A DNA stretch of 64,000 nucleotides. It comes from JACNKJ01 sp964344565 (GTDB lineage: Bacteria; Krumholzibacteriota; Krumholzibacteriia; JACNKJ01). Location: positions 1 to 64,000 of the forward strand of contig CAYFNT010000012.1 in the NCBI GenBank assembly GCA_964344565.1, given 5' to 3'. Position numbers and translations under genes: made by a program. Position 1 is the stretch's first letter. Each line of letters opens with the position of its first letter. Below the pieces are notes generated by a model. The model was not told the DNA's origin and made no database searches. It saw only the letters and a list, made by a program, of their open reading frames with translations. Of the stretch, positions 33,874 through 44,000 are shown piece after piece.

Positions 33874-35535
33874 ATGGAAAGTCGCAGAAACGAGATGGTA
33901 TTCGGACCTCTGGCGTTTTTCATCGGGGTCGTTCTCTTCCTGCTTCAATTCCCTTCCGAGGCTTGGGGCGATCGATTCGACTTCGAGTACAACACCTCCG
34001 GAGTCCTGGACCAGAAGCACGATAGCTGGATGGGTGGCGATTACATCGTCGCGACCATCGAAAACAAGTCGGGTCAATGGCTCAGACTGCGTGAGCTTTC
34101 GCTGCCCCTGGGCGTCGATACGCGACTCGATTCCGAGTGGATCGTGTTCCTGAACGTGCCTTCCGGAGATCCCCCCGGAAATCCCGAGTTCGCGGACTAC
34201 TCCGGTACCTTCGATCCGGACACGCCACCGCCAGCCTACACCGACATCGATCTCTATCCCCATGGCATCCTGGTGGAGCCCGGCACTGCCTTCTCCGTCG
34301 GCATCCGAAGCGCCTACATTCCCTACGATCTCTATGTAGGCACCGTCAAAGCGACCTTTTCCGCCTATACCTTCCGCTGGATCCCGAGGGGCTGGGAATC
34401 TCTGGAAGGGGTGCACGCAGTCACGGCCCTGATCCAGGTCTATGCGGACTACGTGGACATGTCCGACATCCTCGTCTTTCCGGACGGCAGCGGTCTTTTC
34501 CCGACCATCCAGCACGCCATCGCGGCGGTGGATTTTGGCGGCACCGTACGACTGGCCGACGGTGTTTTCAAAGGCGAAGGCAACAGCAAGCTGACCTTCT
34601 TCGGCAAGGACCTGACCCTGAAATCGGTCTCGGAAGATCCGAAGACCTGCATCATCGACTGCGAAGGGGATCTGCCCCTTTCGGGGCCATCTACCGGCAC
34701 GGGCATCATCTTCAACGAGGGCGAAGGTCCCGGTGCGGTGGTGAGCGGCATCACCATTCGCAATGGAGTCTTCGAAGTGGGGGCCGGCATCCTGGTGGAC
34801 AACTCCTCCCCGGTCATCCACAACTGCGTCTTCGAGAACGGATTCTCCGCCGCCGGCGCGGGAGTCTACGTCTACAAGGGATCGCCTGAGATCGTCGCTT
34901 GCGTGTTCCGCGACAACTACGCGGAGTGGTCGGGCGGCGGTCTGCAGATGGAGTTATCCGACGGCGTGGTCTCGCACTGCCGATTCGAGAGGAACCACGC
35001 CGGCAATTACGGGGGCGGCGCGCTCTTCGGCGATTGCGACGGCACGAGCCTCGAGCACTCCGTGTTCTACGCGAATTGGTCGGATATCTACGGAGGAGCG
35101 CTGCTTCTCGGAGGCACCGCCATTTCCATGAGCCAGTGCACTCTGTCGGAGAATTCGGCGCCCAAGGGAAGCGCCATCTACTTGGAAGGCCAGGGCCCTG
35201 ACATCTGGATGAGCATCCTCAGCTTCGGAGACTCTCCGCCCCTCTTCATCGACGGGCCCCGATCCGTTCCGGATTTCGTCTGCTGCGACATTTTCGGCAA
35301 CACCGGCGGAGATTGGGTAGGAGAGATCGCAGATCAGCTGGGCACCGACGGCAACTTCAATCTCGATCCCCAGTACTGCGGCGAACTGGGCACGGGGGAT
35401 CTGACCCTCCAGGACGATTCGCCTTGCGGGCCCGGCGGCAACGACTGCGGTCTTCTCATCGGCGGCGAAACCGTGGAATGCGACGACACCGTTGCGGCCC
35501 CGACCACATGGAGCAGATTGAAACAGCTTTATTGA
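33874..35535 (+). CDS. Exported beta-helix protein with TTWSRLKQLY C-terminus (first of a tandem pair)
   Basis: 553 residues from ATG 33874 (AGGAGGTGGAGG upstream); an alternative ATG is 21 bases on. Signal region FGPLAFFIGVVLFLLQF. The N-terminal beta-sandwich-like module (about 30-195, FEYNTSGVLDQ, SGQWLRLRELSLPLG) is followed by the linker VFPDGSGLFPTIQHAIAAVD, beta-helix rungs (SSPVIHNCVFENGFSAAGAG), a CGELGTGDLTLQDDSPC closing segment and the end PTTWSRLKQLY. It forms a two-gene unit with the next gene, 35 bases apart. Confidence 0.83.
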   Translation: MESRRNEMVFGPLAFFIGVVLFLLQFPSEAWGDRFDFEYNTSGVLDQKHDSWMGGDYIVATIENKSGQWLRLRELSLPLGVDTRLDSEWIVFLNVPSGDPPGNPEFADYSGTFDPDTPPPAYTDIDLYPHGILVEPGTAFSVGIRSAYIPYDLYVGTVKATFSAYTFRWIPRGWESLEGVHAVTALIQVYADYVDMSDILVFPDGSGLFPTIQHAIAAVDFGGTVRLADGVFKGEGNSKLTFFGKDLTLKSVSEDPKTCIIDCEGDLPLSGPSTGTGIIFNEGEGPGAVVSGITIRNGVFEVGAGILVDNSSPVIHNCVFENGFSAAGAGVYVYKGSPEIVACVFRDNYAEWSGGGLQMELSDGVVSHCRFERNHAGNYGGGALFGDCDGTSLEHSVFYANWSDIYGGALLLGGTAISMSQCTLSENSAPKGSAIYLEGQGPDIWMSILSFGDSPPLFIDGPRSVPDFVCCDIFGNTGGDWVGEIADQLGTDGNFNLDPQYCGELGTGDLTLQDDSPCGPGGNDCGLLIGGETVECDDTVAAPTTWSRLKQLY

Positions 35536-35570
35536 GATCGGGATGAAGTCACTCGACCCGGGAGGTGGTC

Positions 35571-37262
35571 ATGGAGGATCGCTCTCGCCCTAGTCTTCCC
35601 CTTTGTATGCTGTCCTTGTTGATTCTGCTCGTTCTCATCCCATCCCTCTCCTGGGGCGAGGTCGTGCAGCTTTCCTCCGGGTCGCCCGAATCGGCGGATG
35701 CTCCGCGTGAGCTCCGCTGGGATTTCGAGCACAACACCTCCGGCGTGCTCGACATGGACGCCACCCACGTCGGAAATGGAAGCAGCTGGCAGGAAGTCAC
35801 GGCCACCATTCACAACGATTCGGGTCATTGGCTGAGGCTGAGGGAACTGTCCTTCCCGGCCATGATCATGGATTGGAAGGGCGAATGGCACTGGCATATC
35901 TGGACAGGCATGTCCGGTCCCGGGCCGCCGCCCACAGAACCCGGCAGTCCTGATTTCACCGGCAGCTTTCCGCCCCCCGAGGGGATCTGGGACTACACCG
36001 TCCTGCCTCTGGATGCCTGGGAGATCTACATCGCCCCGGGCGAGTTTTTCTCCGCGGGATACGGATCCCCGGAAGGCCACCGTGGCCTACGCGACGTGGT
36101 CACCGGCGATACCTACAATTGGTGGAACGATGACTGGCAAAGATGCGAGAACAACGGCTACACGCTGCTGATTCAGATCATGGCCGAGTATGTGGACACG
36201 GGCGAGATCGTCGTCTATCCCGACGGTACGGGCCTCTACCCGACCATCCAGAAGGCCATCGACGCAGTGCTGCCCGGCGGTACCGTGCTGCTGGCCGACG
36301 GAGTGTTCAGCGGTCCGGGCAACATCGACCTGGACTTCGGCGGGAAGCACCTGACCCTGAAGTCCGTCTCGGAAGATCCATCGACCTGCATCATCGATTG
36401 CAGCGACCCACCTCGCGGACGCGAAGCGAGAGGACTGCGTTTCGTTTCCGGGGAAGGGCCCGATGCGGTGGTCGAATACATCAGCGTGCTCAACGGATGG
36501 ACCGAAGGCGGACCGGGGATCCGGATCTCGAACAGCTCGCCCACGATCCGACACTGCGTATTCGACAACGGATACTGCATCGATGGGGGAGGAATCCTGA
36601 TCAACAAGGGCTCACCCGAAATCGTCGGATGCACATTCCTGAATGGGGATGCGGGATACGGGGGAGGCATCCTTTCCCGCTTGGCCTCGCCCAGCATTCG
36701 CCATTGTCGATTCGAATCCAATCAGGCGGGTGTCGCGGGAGGCGCCATCTACATGGTCGGCTGTCCGGATGCGCTGATCGAGCACTGCGTCTTCTACGAC
36801 AATACAGCCAAGGACGGCGCGGGCATCTTCCTGGGGAACTCGCCCCTGCAGATCACCTCCTGCACCTTCGCGGAAAACGAAGCCGCGAACGGAAGCGGAA
36901 TCTTCGTGGAAGGTGAGGGCCCCGAAATCTGGACGAGCCTCATCGTATTCGGACAAGGCGATGCCCTTTACTGCGTTCCCAACGGACGAGCCCTGCCCGA
37001 ACTCGTATGCTGCGACCTCTTCGGCAACACCGGAGGAGACTGGACCGGGTGCATCGCGGACCAATGGGGAGTCGACGGTAACTTCAGCGACGATCCACAG
37101 TTCTGCGGTGAACTGGGCACGGGAAACCTGACCCTGCAAGATGACTCCCCCTGCGCTCCCGGCGGCAACGGCTGCGGCCTGCTCATCGGCGGCGAAACCG
37201 TGGAGTGCGATGACACCTACGCCGCTGCGACCACATGGAGCAGATTGAAACAACTCTACTAG
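35571..37262 (+). CDS. Exported beta-helix protein with TTWSRLKQLY C-terminus (second of the pair)
   Basis: 563 residues from ATG 35571 (GGGAGG upstream; GTG 35565 is an alternative). It has a hydrophobic signal region (LCMLSLLILLVLIPSLSWG). The layout is the same as the preceding gene: FEHNTSGVLDMD module, VVYPDGTGLYPTIQKAIDAV linker, beta-helix rungs (SSPTIRHCVFDNGYCIDGGG), the closing segment CGELGTGNLTLQDDSPC, and a C-terminus identical over ten residues to its neighbour. It is a recent tandem duplicate. No catalytic motif is seen. Confidence 0.83.
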   Translation: MEDRSRPSLPLCMLSLLILLVLIPSLSWGEVVQLSSGSPESADAPRELRWDFEHNTSGVLDMDATHVGNGSSWQEVTATIHNDSGHWLRLRELSFPAMIMDWKGEWHWHIWTGMSGPGPPPTEPGSPDFTGSFPPPEGIWDYTVLPLDAWEIYIAPGEFFSAGYGSPEGHRGLRDVVTGDTYNWWNDDWQRCENNGYTLLIQIMAEYVDTGEIVVYPDGTGLYPTIQKAIDAVLPGGTVLLADGVFSGPGNIDLDFGGKHLTLKSVSEDPSTCIIDCSDPPRGREARGLRFVSGEGPDAVVEYISVLNGWTEGGPGIRISNSSPTIRHCVFDNGYCIDGGGILINKGSPEIVGCTFLNGDAGYGGGILSRLASPSIRHCRFESNQAGVAGGAIYMVGCPDALIEHCVFYDNTAKDGAGIFLGNSPLQITSCTFAENEAANGSGIFVEGEGPEIWTSLIVFGQGDALYCVPNGRALPELVCCDLFGNTGGDWTGCIADQWGVDGNFSDDPQFCGELGTGNLTLQDDSPCAPGGNGCGLLIGGETVECDDTYAAATTWSRLKQLY

Positions 37263-37279
37263 TAGGGGAGGGATTCGGC

Positions 37280-37352
37280 TATAATCTGATGCGTGGGGAC
37301 CCCCGCGAACCGGGGCGATGACGCCGGGTACCCGTGAACAGGGGAAAGCCGA
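37280..37352 (+). promoter_or_regulatory. Consensus -10 box and structured GC-rich leader of the amidotransferase-like gene
   Basis: A perfect TATAAT (37280-37285), with no clear -35, is followed by a leader of about 60 nt containing hairpin CCCCG-CGAAC-CGGGG (37301-37315) and the palindrome CGGGTACCCG (37325-37334), before ATG 37353 with AGGGGAAAG upstream. It could be a regulatory RNA element, but it does not match any riboswitch class I can recall. Confidence 0.35.
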
Positions 37353-38564
37353 ATGCGTCCTGCGCAGCTCAAATCGATCCTCGCAGTCGCCCTCCTGGCG
37401 ACCTTCGCGATCCTGCCCCTCAGGATCGACGTCGAGCCCGACGCCTCCGACCCGATTCCGAAACTCCCAGCCCATCACAACTGCCGTTTCTGGGGGGGCG
37501 TCTCCACGGTGCTCGACTCGCTCATGCTCCACGACCAGATCATCGTGCAGCCCCAGTCCCTCGAGAATCTCAGTCCCAGCAATCCCAACGGATGGGCGCT
37601 CGCACATTTCCCGGGAGAGGGCGAGCATCCGGTGATCCGGCGCGGACCCCACCCGGCCATCGAGGATCCTCTCTACGACATGGCCGTGGCGAGGGCCGGC
37701 GCCGATTCGGCGCGCATCGTCATCGGACACGTGCGCAACTGCACCAGCGGACTCTGCGACATTCCCAATCCCCATCCATTCTATCGATTGTTCGGAGGGA
37801 AGCACTGGTTCCTGGGGCACAACGGCAGCATCGACAAGGAAGTGCTCCTGGACCTGATCCGCCCCGACTTCCTGGCGGCCAATCCGCCGGTGAACGGCTC
37901 GGACTTCGAGGAGTGGGTCGACAGCGAGCTGTACTTCCTCTATATCCTCCAGACCCTCGAGGACCACGACTGGCAGATGGCGCCGGCTCTGGGCGAGGTG
38001 GTGGAGTGGCTCAGGGTTCGCATCATCGGCGACATCGAGCAGCTCAATTTCGTCATGACCGACGGTGAGACCCTCTGGGCCTATCGCGAAGGCATCGCCC
38101 TCTTCTACCACTTCAACACCGACGGCATCGTCCACTCGGCGGTGGCCTCCAAGCATCCCCCCGAGGAGCAGGGTCCCTGGACCGAGATGGTGGACGGCCA
38201 GCTCATCACCCTGCGGCGGGGCATTCCGCCCATCCTGCAGAACGTGGAGGATTTCTTCACCCACACCCAGGCCGGCGAAACTCCCCTGCCGTCGGCGAAG
38301 CTTTCGGCCTGGCCCAATCCCTTCAATCCCAGCACCACTCTGCGCTGGACCCTGCCCGAGCGGGTCCATTGCCGGGTGAGCATCCACGAGGTGAGCGGCC
38401 GGGAAGTGGCCGAACTGGCCGAGGGCGTCATGGAGGCGGGGGAGCACGAGCGGGGCTGGACGGCCCGGGACGAGCGGGGCCGGCCCCTCTCCAGCGGGGT
38501 CTATATCCTGCGGCTCAGGGCGGGACAGCTTTCCGCCTCCGAGAAGCTCGTTCTTCTTCAATAG
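37353..38564 (+). CDS. Exported class II glutamine-amidotransferase-like protein with FlgD-type tail
   Basis: 403 residues. The N-terminal hydrophobic signal (LKSILAVALLATFAILPL) is followed by a stretch ending HHN-C44-RFWGGVS, resembling the N-terminal CRxxGY start of class II (Ntn) glutamine amidotransferases of the YafJ/DUF type. Other family motifs are NGWALAHFPGEG, VIGHVRNCTSG, NPHPF and FLGHNGSIDK. For activity Cys44 must become the N-terminal residue, so a signal peptidase or self-cleavage is needed. From about residue 320 the protein has an Ig secretion tail (AWPNPFNPSTTLRW, HEVSGREVAELAEG, LSSGVYILRLRAG, EKLVLLQ). It may act as an extracellular amidohydrolase; the substrate is unknown. 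Confidence 0.82.
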   Translation: MRPAQLKSILAVALLATFAILPLRIDVEPDASDPIPKLPAHHNCRFWGGVSTVLDSLMLHDQIIVQPQSLENLSPSNPNGWALAHFPGEGEHPVIRRGPHPAIEDPLYDMAVARAGADSARIVIGHVRNCTSGLCDIPNPHPFYRLFGGKHWFLGHNGSIDKEVLLDLIRPDFLAANPPVNGSDFEEWVDSELYFLYILQTLEDHDWQMAPALGEVVEWLRVRIIGDIEQLNFVMTDGETLWAYREGIALFYHFNTDGIVHSAVASKHPPEEQGPWTEMVDGQLITLRRGIPPILQNVEDFFTHTQAGETPLPSAKLSAWPNPFNPSTTLRWTLPERVHCRVSIHEVSGREVAELAEGVMEAGEHERGWTARDERGRPLSSGVYILRLRAGQLSASEKLVLLQ

Positions 38565-38642
38565 AAAGCCTTTCATTCCCGGGCCGATTGCCTATACTGC
38601 GGCCATCCGATTTCTCCCCCAAAACGCACGGAAGGAGCAGGG

Positions 38643-41003
38643 ATGGCCCTGGAATTCGGTCCTCGCCGCGCCCGAACTCTGAAGGTCCTGGACGCCATGG
38701 GCGGGATGGATCCCGCGCTGAACCCTCAGGACGCGCCTCACTGGGAGCGCTTCGATCTCATCTACCGCTCTCTCTGCGCCGTGCTCTTCAACTTCGTGCC
38801 CATGAGCGGCCATCCCGGCGGCTCGATCTCATCGGGCCGATTCGCCGCCTCCCTGCTTTTCCGCTGGATGGACTACGACCCTTCCGATCCCGAGCGGGCC
38901 GAAAACGATCTCATTTCTTACGCCGCGGGACACAAGGCCCTGGGCGTCTACGCCATGTGGGCCCTGCGCGACGAGGTGATGCGCCTGGCGGCTCCCGAAC
39001 TGCTTCCCGGCGACGTCCGCCAGCGACTGCGCCTGGAGGACCTGCTCGGCTTCCGCCGCAATCCCGCCACCGATACGCCCTTGTTCAGGGAGTTCGGCAG
39101 CAAGGCCCTGGACGGACATCCCACGCCCGCCACGCCCTACCTCAAGCTGGCCACCGGCGCCTCGGGCATCGGTTTCGCCTCCAGCGTGGGCCTGGGCTTC
39201 GCCGCCCGCGACGCCTGGGGTGCGCAGGCGCCCAAGGTGCACATCGTCGAAGGCGAGGGCGGCATGACCGCCGGACGGGTGAGCGAATCCCTGGCCGCCG
39301 CCGGCACCGCGTCCCTGGACAATCTCATCCTGCATCTGGACTGGAACCAGGCCTCCATCGATTCGGACTGGGTCTGCCGCGAGGGCGATCGTCCCGGCGA
39401 CTACGTGCAGTGGGATCCTCGCGAGATGGCCTACCTCCACGACTGGAACGTGCTCGAGGTGGCCGACGGGAGCGACCTCGCTCAGGTTCACGCCGCCCAG
39501 CGTCTTGCCCTCGACATGGACAGTGGGCAGCCCACGGCCATCGTCTATCGTACGGTGAAGGGCTGGCGCTACGGCATCGAGGGGAAGGCCTCCCACGGCG
39601 GTGGACACAAGTTCGGATCGGAGGGCTACTACGAAGCCCTCCAGCCCCTCTCGGAGGCCGCGGGCGTGGCCTTCCCGGCCTGTCCCGACACCAAGGACCC
39701 GGCGGATGTCGAGGCCGCCTACTGGGCCACCCTCGAGAGCTTCCGCGCCCTCATCGAGTCCGAAGGCGACATGCTCGCCTTCCTGGGCGGGCAGCTCGCC
39801 GAATCGCGCCGCCGTCTGGAAGACCGGTCCCGCGACTCGGCCAAGAACGAAATGCGCCTGGACTCGGTTTGGGAGCGGGCCGAGGCCCAGGGACTCGAGG
39901 CGCCCGAGGAGCTCAGCCTTGAAATCGGCGCTTCCGCCACCCTGCGCGGACAGCTTGGAAAGATCCTCAACTGGTACAACCACGCCTCCGGCGGAGCCAT
40001 CCTCTCGGCCGCCGCGGACCTCCTGGGATCCACCAGCGTGCTCACCGCCGGCAAGGGGTTCGGCGAGGGCTTCTACCACAGCGCGAACAACGCCGGGAGC
40101 CGCATCCTCTCGGTGGGGGGCATCTGTGAGGACGGCATCAGCGGCGTCATGAGCGGCATCTCCGCCTACGGCTCCCACCTGGCCGTGGCCAGCAGCTACG
40201 GCGCCTTCATCGCGGCGCTGGGGCACGTCTCGGCCCGCCTGCATGCCATCGGCATGCAGGCCATGACCGAGCGCATGCCCGAGGAGCCCCTGCGCCCCCT
40301 CATGCTGGTCTGCGCCCATGCGGGCATGAAGACCGGTGAGGACGGTCCCACCCACGCCGACCCGCAGGCACTGCAGCTCCTGCAGGAGAACTTTCCCGCG
40401 GGATCGGCCCTTACCCTGACGCCCTGGGATCCCCAGGAGCTCTGGCCCCTGCTCACCCGGGCCCTTCAGATCCGACCGGCGCTCATCGCGCCCTTCGTGA
40501 CCCGGCCGGGCGAGAACATCCTGGATCGGGAAGCCCTCGGCCTGGCGCCGGCCGCCGAGGCGGCTCAGGGGCTCTACCGACTGCGCGCGCCCAAGGGTCG
40601 CCCCGACGCCACCCTCGTGCTGCAGGGAAGCGGAGTCACCTACGCCTTCCTGGAAGGGGCCCTGCCCCTGCTCGAGAAGGAGGGGGTGGACCTCGAGCTC
40701 TTCTACGTGGCCAGCGCCGAACTCTTCGACGCCCTGCCCGTGGAGAAGCAAAGGGAGATCTATCCGGAGGAGAAGGCCCGAGCGGCCATGGGCATCACCG
40801 GCTTCACGCCGGCGACCCTGCATCGCTGGATTCTGTCGGAAGCGGGACGCGCCGCGACCCTGCATCCCTTCCGGGGCGGGCACTACCTGGGCAGCGGTCA
40901 GGCCGACAAGGTCATCGCCCAGGCCGGCATGGACGGGAAGAGCCAGGCTCAGGCGGTGCTGCGCTACGTGGAATCCCGGGCGGGGACGGCCTCCCGGAAT
41001 TGA
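38643..41003 (+). CDS. Transketolase-like thiamine-diphosphate enzyme
   Basis: 786 residues. The TPP-binding domain has MSGHPGGSISSGRFAASLLF, YAAGHKALGVYAMW (His for TPP/substrate), EGEGGMTAGRVSESLAAAG and LDNLILHLDWNQASIDSD (GDG-to-N motif variant). A pyrimidine-binding domain (about 430-620) contains TAGKGFGEGF and GGICEDGISGVMSGISAYG. A C-terminal domain follows. The length is longer than a typical transketolase (about 660-680) and some signatures resemble the homodimeric pyruvate dehydrogenase E1 branch, so the sugar or keto-acid substrate is uncertain. AAGGAG precedes the ATG. Its stop abuts the next gene's stop (TGATCA at 41001-41006). Confidence 0.85.
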   Translation: MALEFGPRRARTLKVLDAMGGMDPALNPQDAPHWERFDLIYRSLCAVLFNFVPMSGHPGGSISSGRFAASLLFRWMDYDPSDPERAENDLISYAAGHKALGVYAMWALRDEVMRLAAPELLPGDVRQRLRLEDLLGFRRNPATDTPLFREFGSKALDGHPTPATPYLKLATGASGIGFASSVGLGFAARDAWGAQAPKVHIVEGEGGMTAGRVSESLAAAGTASLDNLILHLDWNQASIDSDWVCREGDRPGDYVQWDPREMAYLHDWNVLEVADGSDLAQVHAAQRLALDMDSGQPTAIVYRTVKGWRYGIEGKASHGGGHKFGSEGYYEALQPLSEAAGVAFPACPDTKDPADVEAAYWATLESFRALIESEGDMLAFLGGQLAESRRRLEDRSRDSAKNEMRLDSVWERAEAQGLEAPEELSLEIGASATLRGQLGKILNWYNHASGGAILSAAADLLGSTSVLTAGKGFGEGFYHSANNAGSRILSVGGICEDGISGVMSGISAYGSHLAVASSYGAFIAALGHVSARLHAIGMQAMTERMPEEPLRPLMLVCAHAGMKTGEDGPTHADPQALQLLQENFPAGSALTLTPWDPQELWPLLTRALQIRPALIAPFVTRPGENILDREALGLAPAAEAAQGLYRLRAPKGRPDATLVLQGSGVTYAFLEGALPLLEKEGVDLELFYVASAELFDALPVEKQREIYPEEKARAAMGITGFTPATLHRWILSEAGRAATLHPFRGGHYLGSGQADKVIAQAGMDGKSQAQAVLRYVESRAGTASRN

Positions 41004-44000
41004 TCAGCTCCTCACCTTGCTGACCTCGCCGAGCTTCACCCGGACCCGGTGCTTGGCGCCGTCGTCCTCCAGGGGCAGGACGTCATCCTGCAGACTCCGG
41101 CCGTCCAACTCGATGGACTCCACCCGGCCGCTTCCCTCGACCTCGATCTCGTAGATGGCCCGCCCGAAGCGGTAGGAAAGCTTGAAGCCCTTCCATTCGG
41201 CCGGGATGCTCGGGGACAGGCGCAGGCGCGAACCGGCCAGATCCAGTCCGAGCACGTCCTCCAGCCAGACGCGGAAGTACCAGCTGGCGGCGCCGGTGTA
41301 CCAGGACCATCCGCCCATGCCCAGGTGTCCCTCGAGGCGATAGACGTCGGCGGCGATGACGTAGGGCTCCACCCGATAGCGGTGGGCGCTCTCGCCGTCG
41401 TAGGCGTGGCTGATGGGATTGAGCAGGTCGAGGATCTCCACGGCCTCCTCGCCCCGTCCCCGCAGGGCGAAGGCCTTGGCCAGCCAGGTGGCGGCGTGGG
41501 TGTACTGTCCGCCGTTCTCCCGCACGCCCGGCGGATAGCTCTTGATGTAGCCCGGGTCCATGTCCCACTTCTCGAATGGGGGCGCGAAGAGAAGCACCAG
41601 TCGGTCCTCCCGGCGCACCAGTTCCTCCCGCGCCGAATCCAGGGCGCGGTCGGTGCGTTCCGGATCGCCGAGTCCCGAGATGGCGGCCCAGGACTGGCTG
41701 AGGGAATCCAGGCGGGCCTCCTCGCTCCACTTGGAGCCGAGGGGAGTGCCGTCGTCGAAGAAGGCGCGCAGGTACCAGTCGCCGTCCCAGGCGCTCTTCT
41801 CCACGTTGGCGGCGAGCTGTTGCGCGCGACCGAGGTAACCTTCGGCCTCGTCCTCCCGGCCGAGGCGCCGGCAGATGCGCGCGAAACTCTGCAGCACGTC
41901 GCCGAGGAACCAGGCCATCCAGACGCTCTCACCCTTGCCGCCGATTCCCACGCGATTCATGCCGTCGTTCCAGTCTCCGCTGCCCATGAGGGGCAGTCCG
42001 CGCTCGCCGAGGTTCAATCCCTTCTGGATGGCCAGACGGCAATGCTCGAAGAGGGTGGCGCTCTCCACGGTCTCTGCGGGCTGCACGAAGATCTCGTGCT
42101 GCTCCTTGGTGAGAGGCGCGGCCTCCAGGAAGGGCACCTGTTCGTGGAGAATGGCCTCGTCGTCCATCATTTCCACGTAACGCGCCGTGACGTAGGGCAG
42201 CCAGAGCAGGTCGTCCGAACAGCGGGAACGGATGCCCGCGCCGCTCTGGGGATGCCACCAGTGCTGCACGTCGCCCTCCCGGAACTGGCGCGCGGCCGCA
42301 CGGAGGATCTGCTCGCGCACGAGCTGGGGCGAGTTGTGCAGCAGGGCCATGGAATCCTGGAGCTGGTCGCGGAAGCCCACCGCGCCGCCGGACTGATAGA
42401 GGGCCGAGCGTCCCCAGATGCGGCAGCTCAAGGCCTGATAGGGGAGCCAACGATTCAGCATGATGTTCGCGCGATCGTCGGGGGTCTCCACCTGCACGGA
42501 GCCCAGGAGCTTGTCCCACCAATCGGTGGTGGCCTCGTAGCTCTCCGCCCGCCTCTGCGCGTCGGCGAAGCGGGCGACCAGAGCCATGACCTCTTCCCTG
42601 GACGCGCCCTGTCCGAGGAGGATGCAGAGCTCCCGGTCCTCGCCCGGATCCAGTTCGAGGCTCAGCTGCATGGCGGCGCAGGGATCCAGGCCCGCGCCCG
42701 TGCGCCCCGAAAGTCCCTCGCCCTTCAGCGCGGCGGGGTCGGCCGGGCGACCGTTGCGGCCCAGGAACTCCACCCGGTCGCCCGTGTGATGCTCGGCCCG
42801 CGGGCTCATGGCCGCGAAGGCGAGGCGATGTCCGAAATCGGAATGGTAGCGGTTCCTCGCGAAGAGGATGCCCGCCTTCTCTTCCCACTGGGTGACCACG
42901 TGCAGCTGGGTGTCCTCGCGGTTCTCGCCGAGGGTCCACTCGGTGTAGTAGGTCACCGAGAGCTTGCGGCGACGGCCGCTGTTGTTGCGAAGCCGCAGTC
43001 GCTGCACGCGCAGGGGCAGTCCTCCGGCGTCGTCCATGGGCACGAAGGTGAGCAGGTCCTGCTCGATGGCGTGGCTGTTGTGCTCGAAGCGGGTGTAGCC
43101 CGCTCCGTGTCGGATACGGTAGGGCTCGATCTCGCGGATGGGCAGGGGAGTGGGGGACCAGAGCCGTCCCGACTCCTCGTCGCGAATGAAGATGGCGTCG
43201 GAGGGAGGATCCGAAACGGGATCGTTGGCCCAGGCGTTCAGACGATTCTGCTGGCTGTTGCCGAACCAGCAGAATCCGCCGCCCGACTCGCTCACCATGG
43301 CGCCGAACTCGGGATTCGCCATCACGTTCACCCAGGGCGCGGGGGTCTGCTCGCCCTCGTTCAGGGTGATCACGTACTCGCGCCCGTCTGGAGTGAAACC
43401 GCCCAGGCCATTCTCGTGGACGAGTTCCTGATAGGGCAACTTGAAGGAGGGTTCTTCGGGCAGGGTCTTGAAGCTGCGGGGAGCCGTCTCCGCGCTCCAT
43501 TTCACGGGCAGGCCGAACTGCTGGGGCAGGGGACCGCGGGCCGCCACCAGGTGCACGTGGGACGCGGAGAGCAGCAGGTGAAGGTCGTCCTCCGAAAGCT
43601 GATCGGCCCTGCGCAGGAAGACGCCGCCGGGGGTGTCCACGCCCGTGTACATGCTGTTGGCCTGCACCAGGCGCATGAGCTGTTCCTGGAGCGGCTTGTC
43701 GTAGCTTGCGCCCTCTTCGTTGAGGATGACCAGATCGGCGACGAGCCCGTTCTTCCTCCAGTAGTTGTGAGCGAGCAGGAGCTGGCGCACCAGGGACATG
43801 TCGCGCACCTGCCCCACGCTCACGGCCACGATGGGCAGGTCTCCCGAGATGCCGTGGGCCCAGAGGTTCCGCTGGCCCAGGCGGTTCTGCCGCAGACGAT
43901 CCTCGGGGGCCCGGAACTGTCGGCTGGGATAGAGCACGTGTGCAGCCAGCTGCTGGAAGCGGCGGGCCTCGTCGGGCTGGATGCGCAGGTGACGGAGCTG

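Noticed and set aside
32761..34821. 686-codon version of the minus-strand beta-helix gene
   Set aside because: Its first 371 codons run antisense through the 33874 gene and the divergent region; the ATG at 33706-33708 with AGGAGG and a signal peptide is clearly the start.
37286..37352. Fluoride, cobalamin, glutamine or c-di-GMP riboswitch in the leader
   Set aside because: Partial resemblance to short consensus pieces (GGCGATG, GGGGAAAGCC) but the required order of conserved segments is absent.
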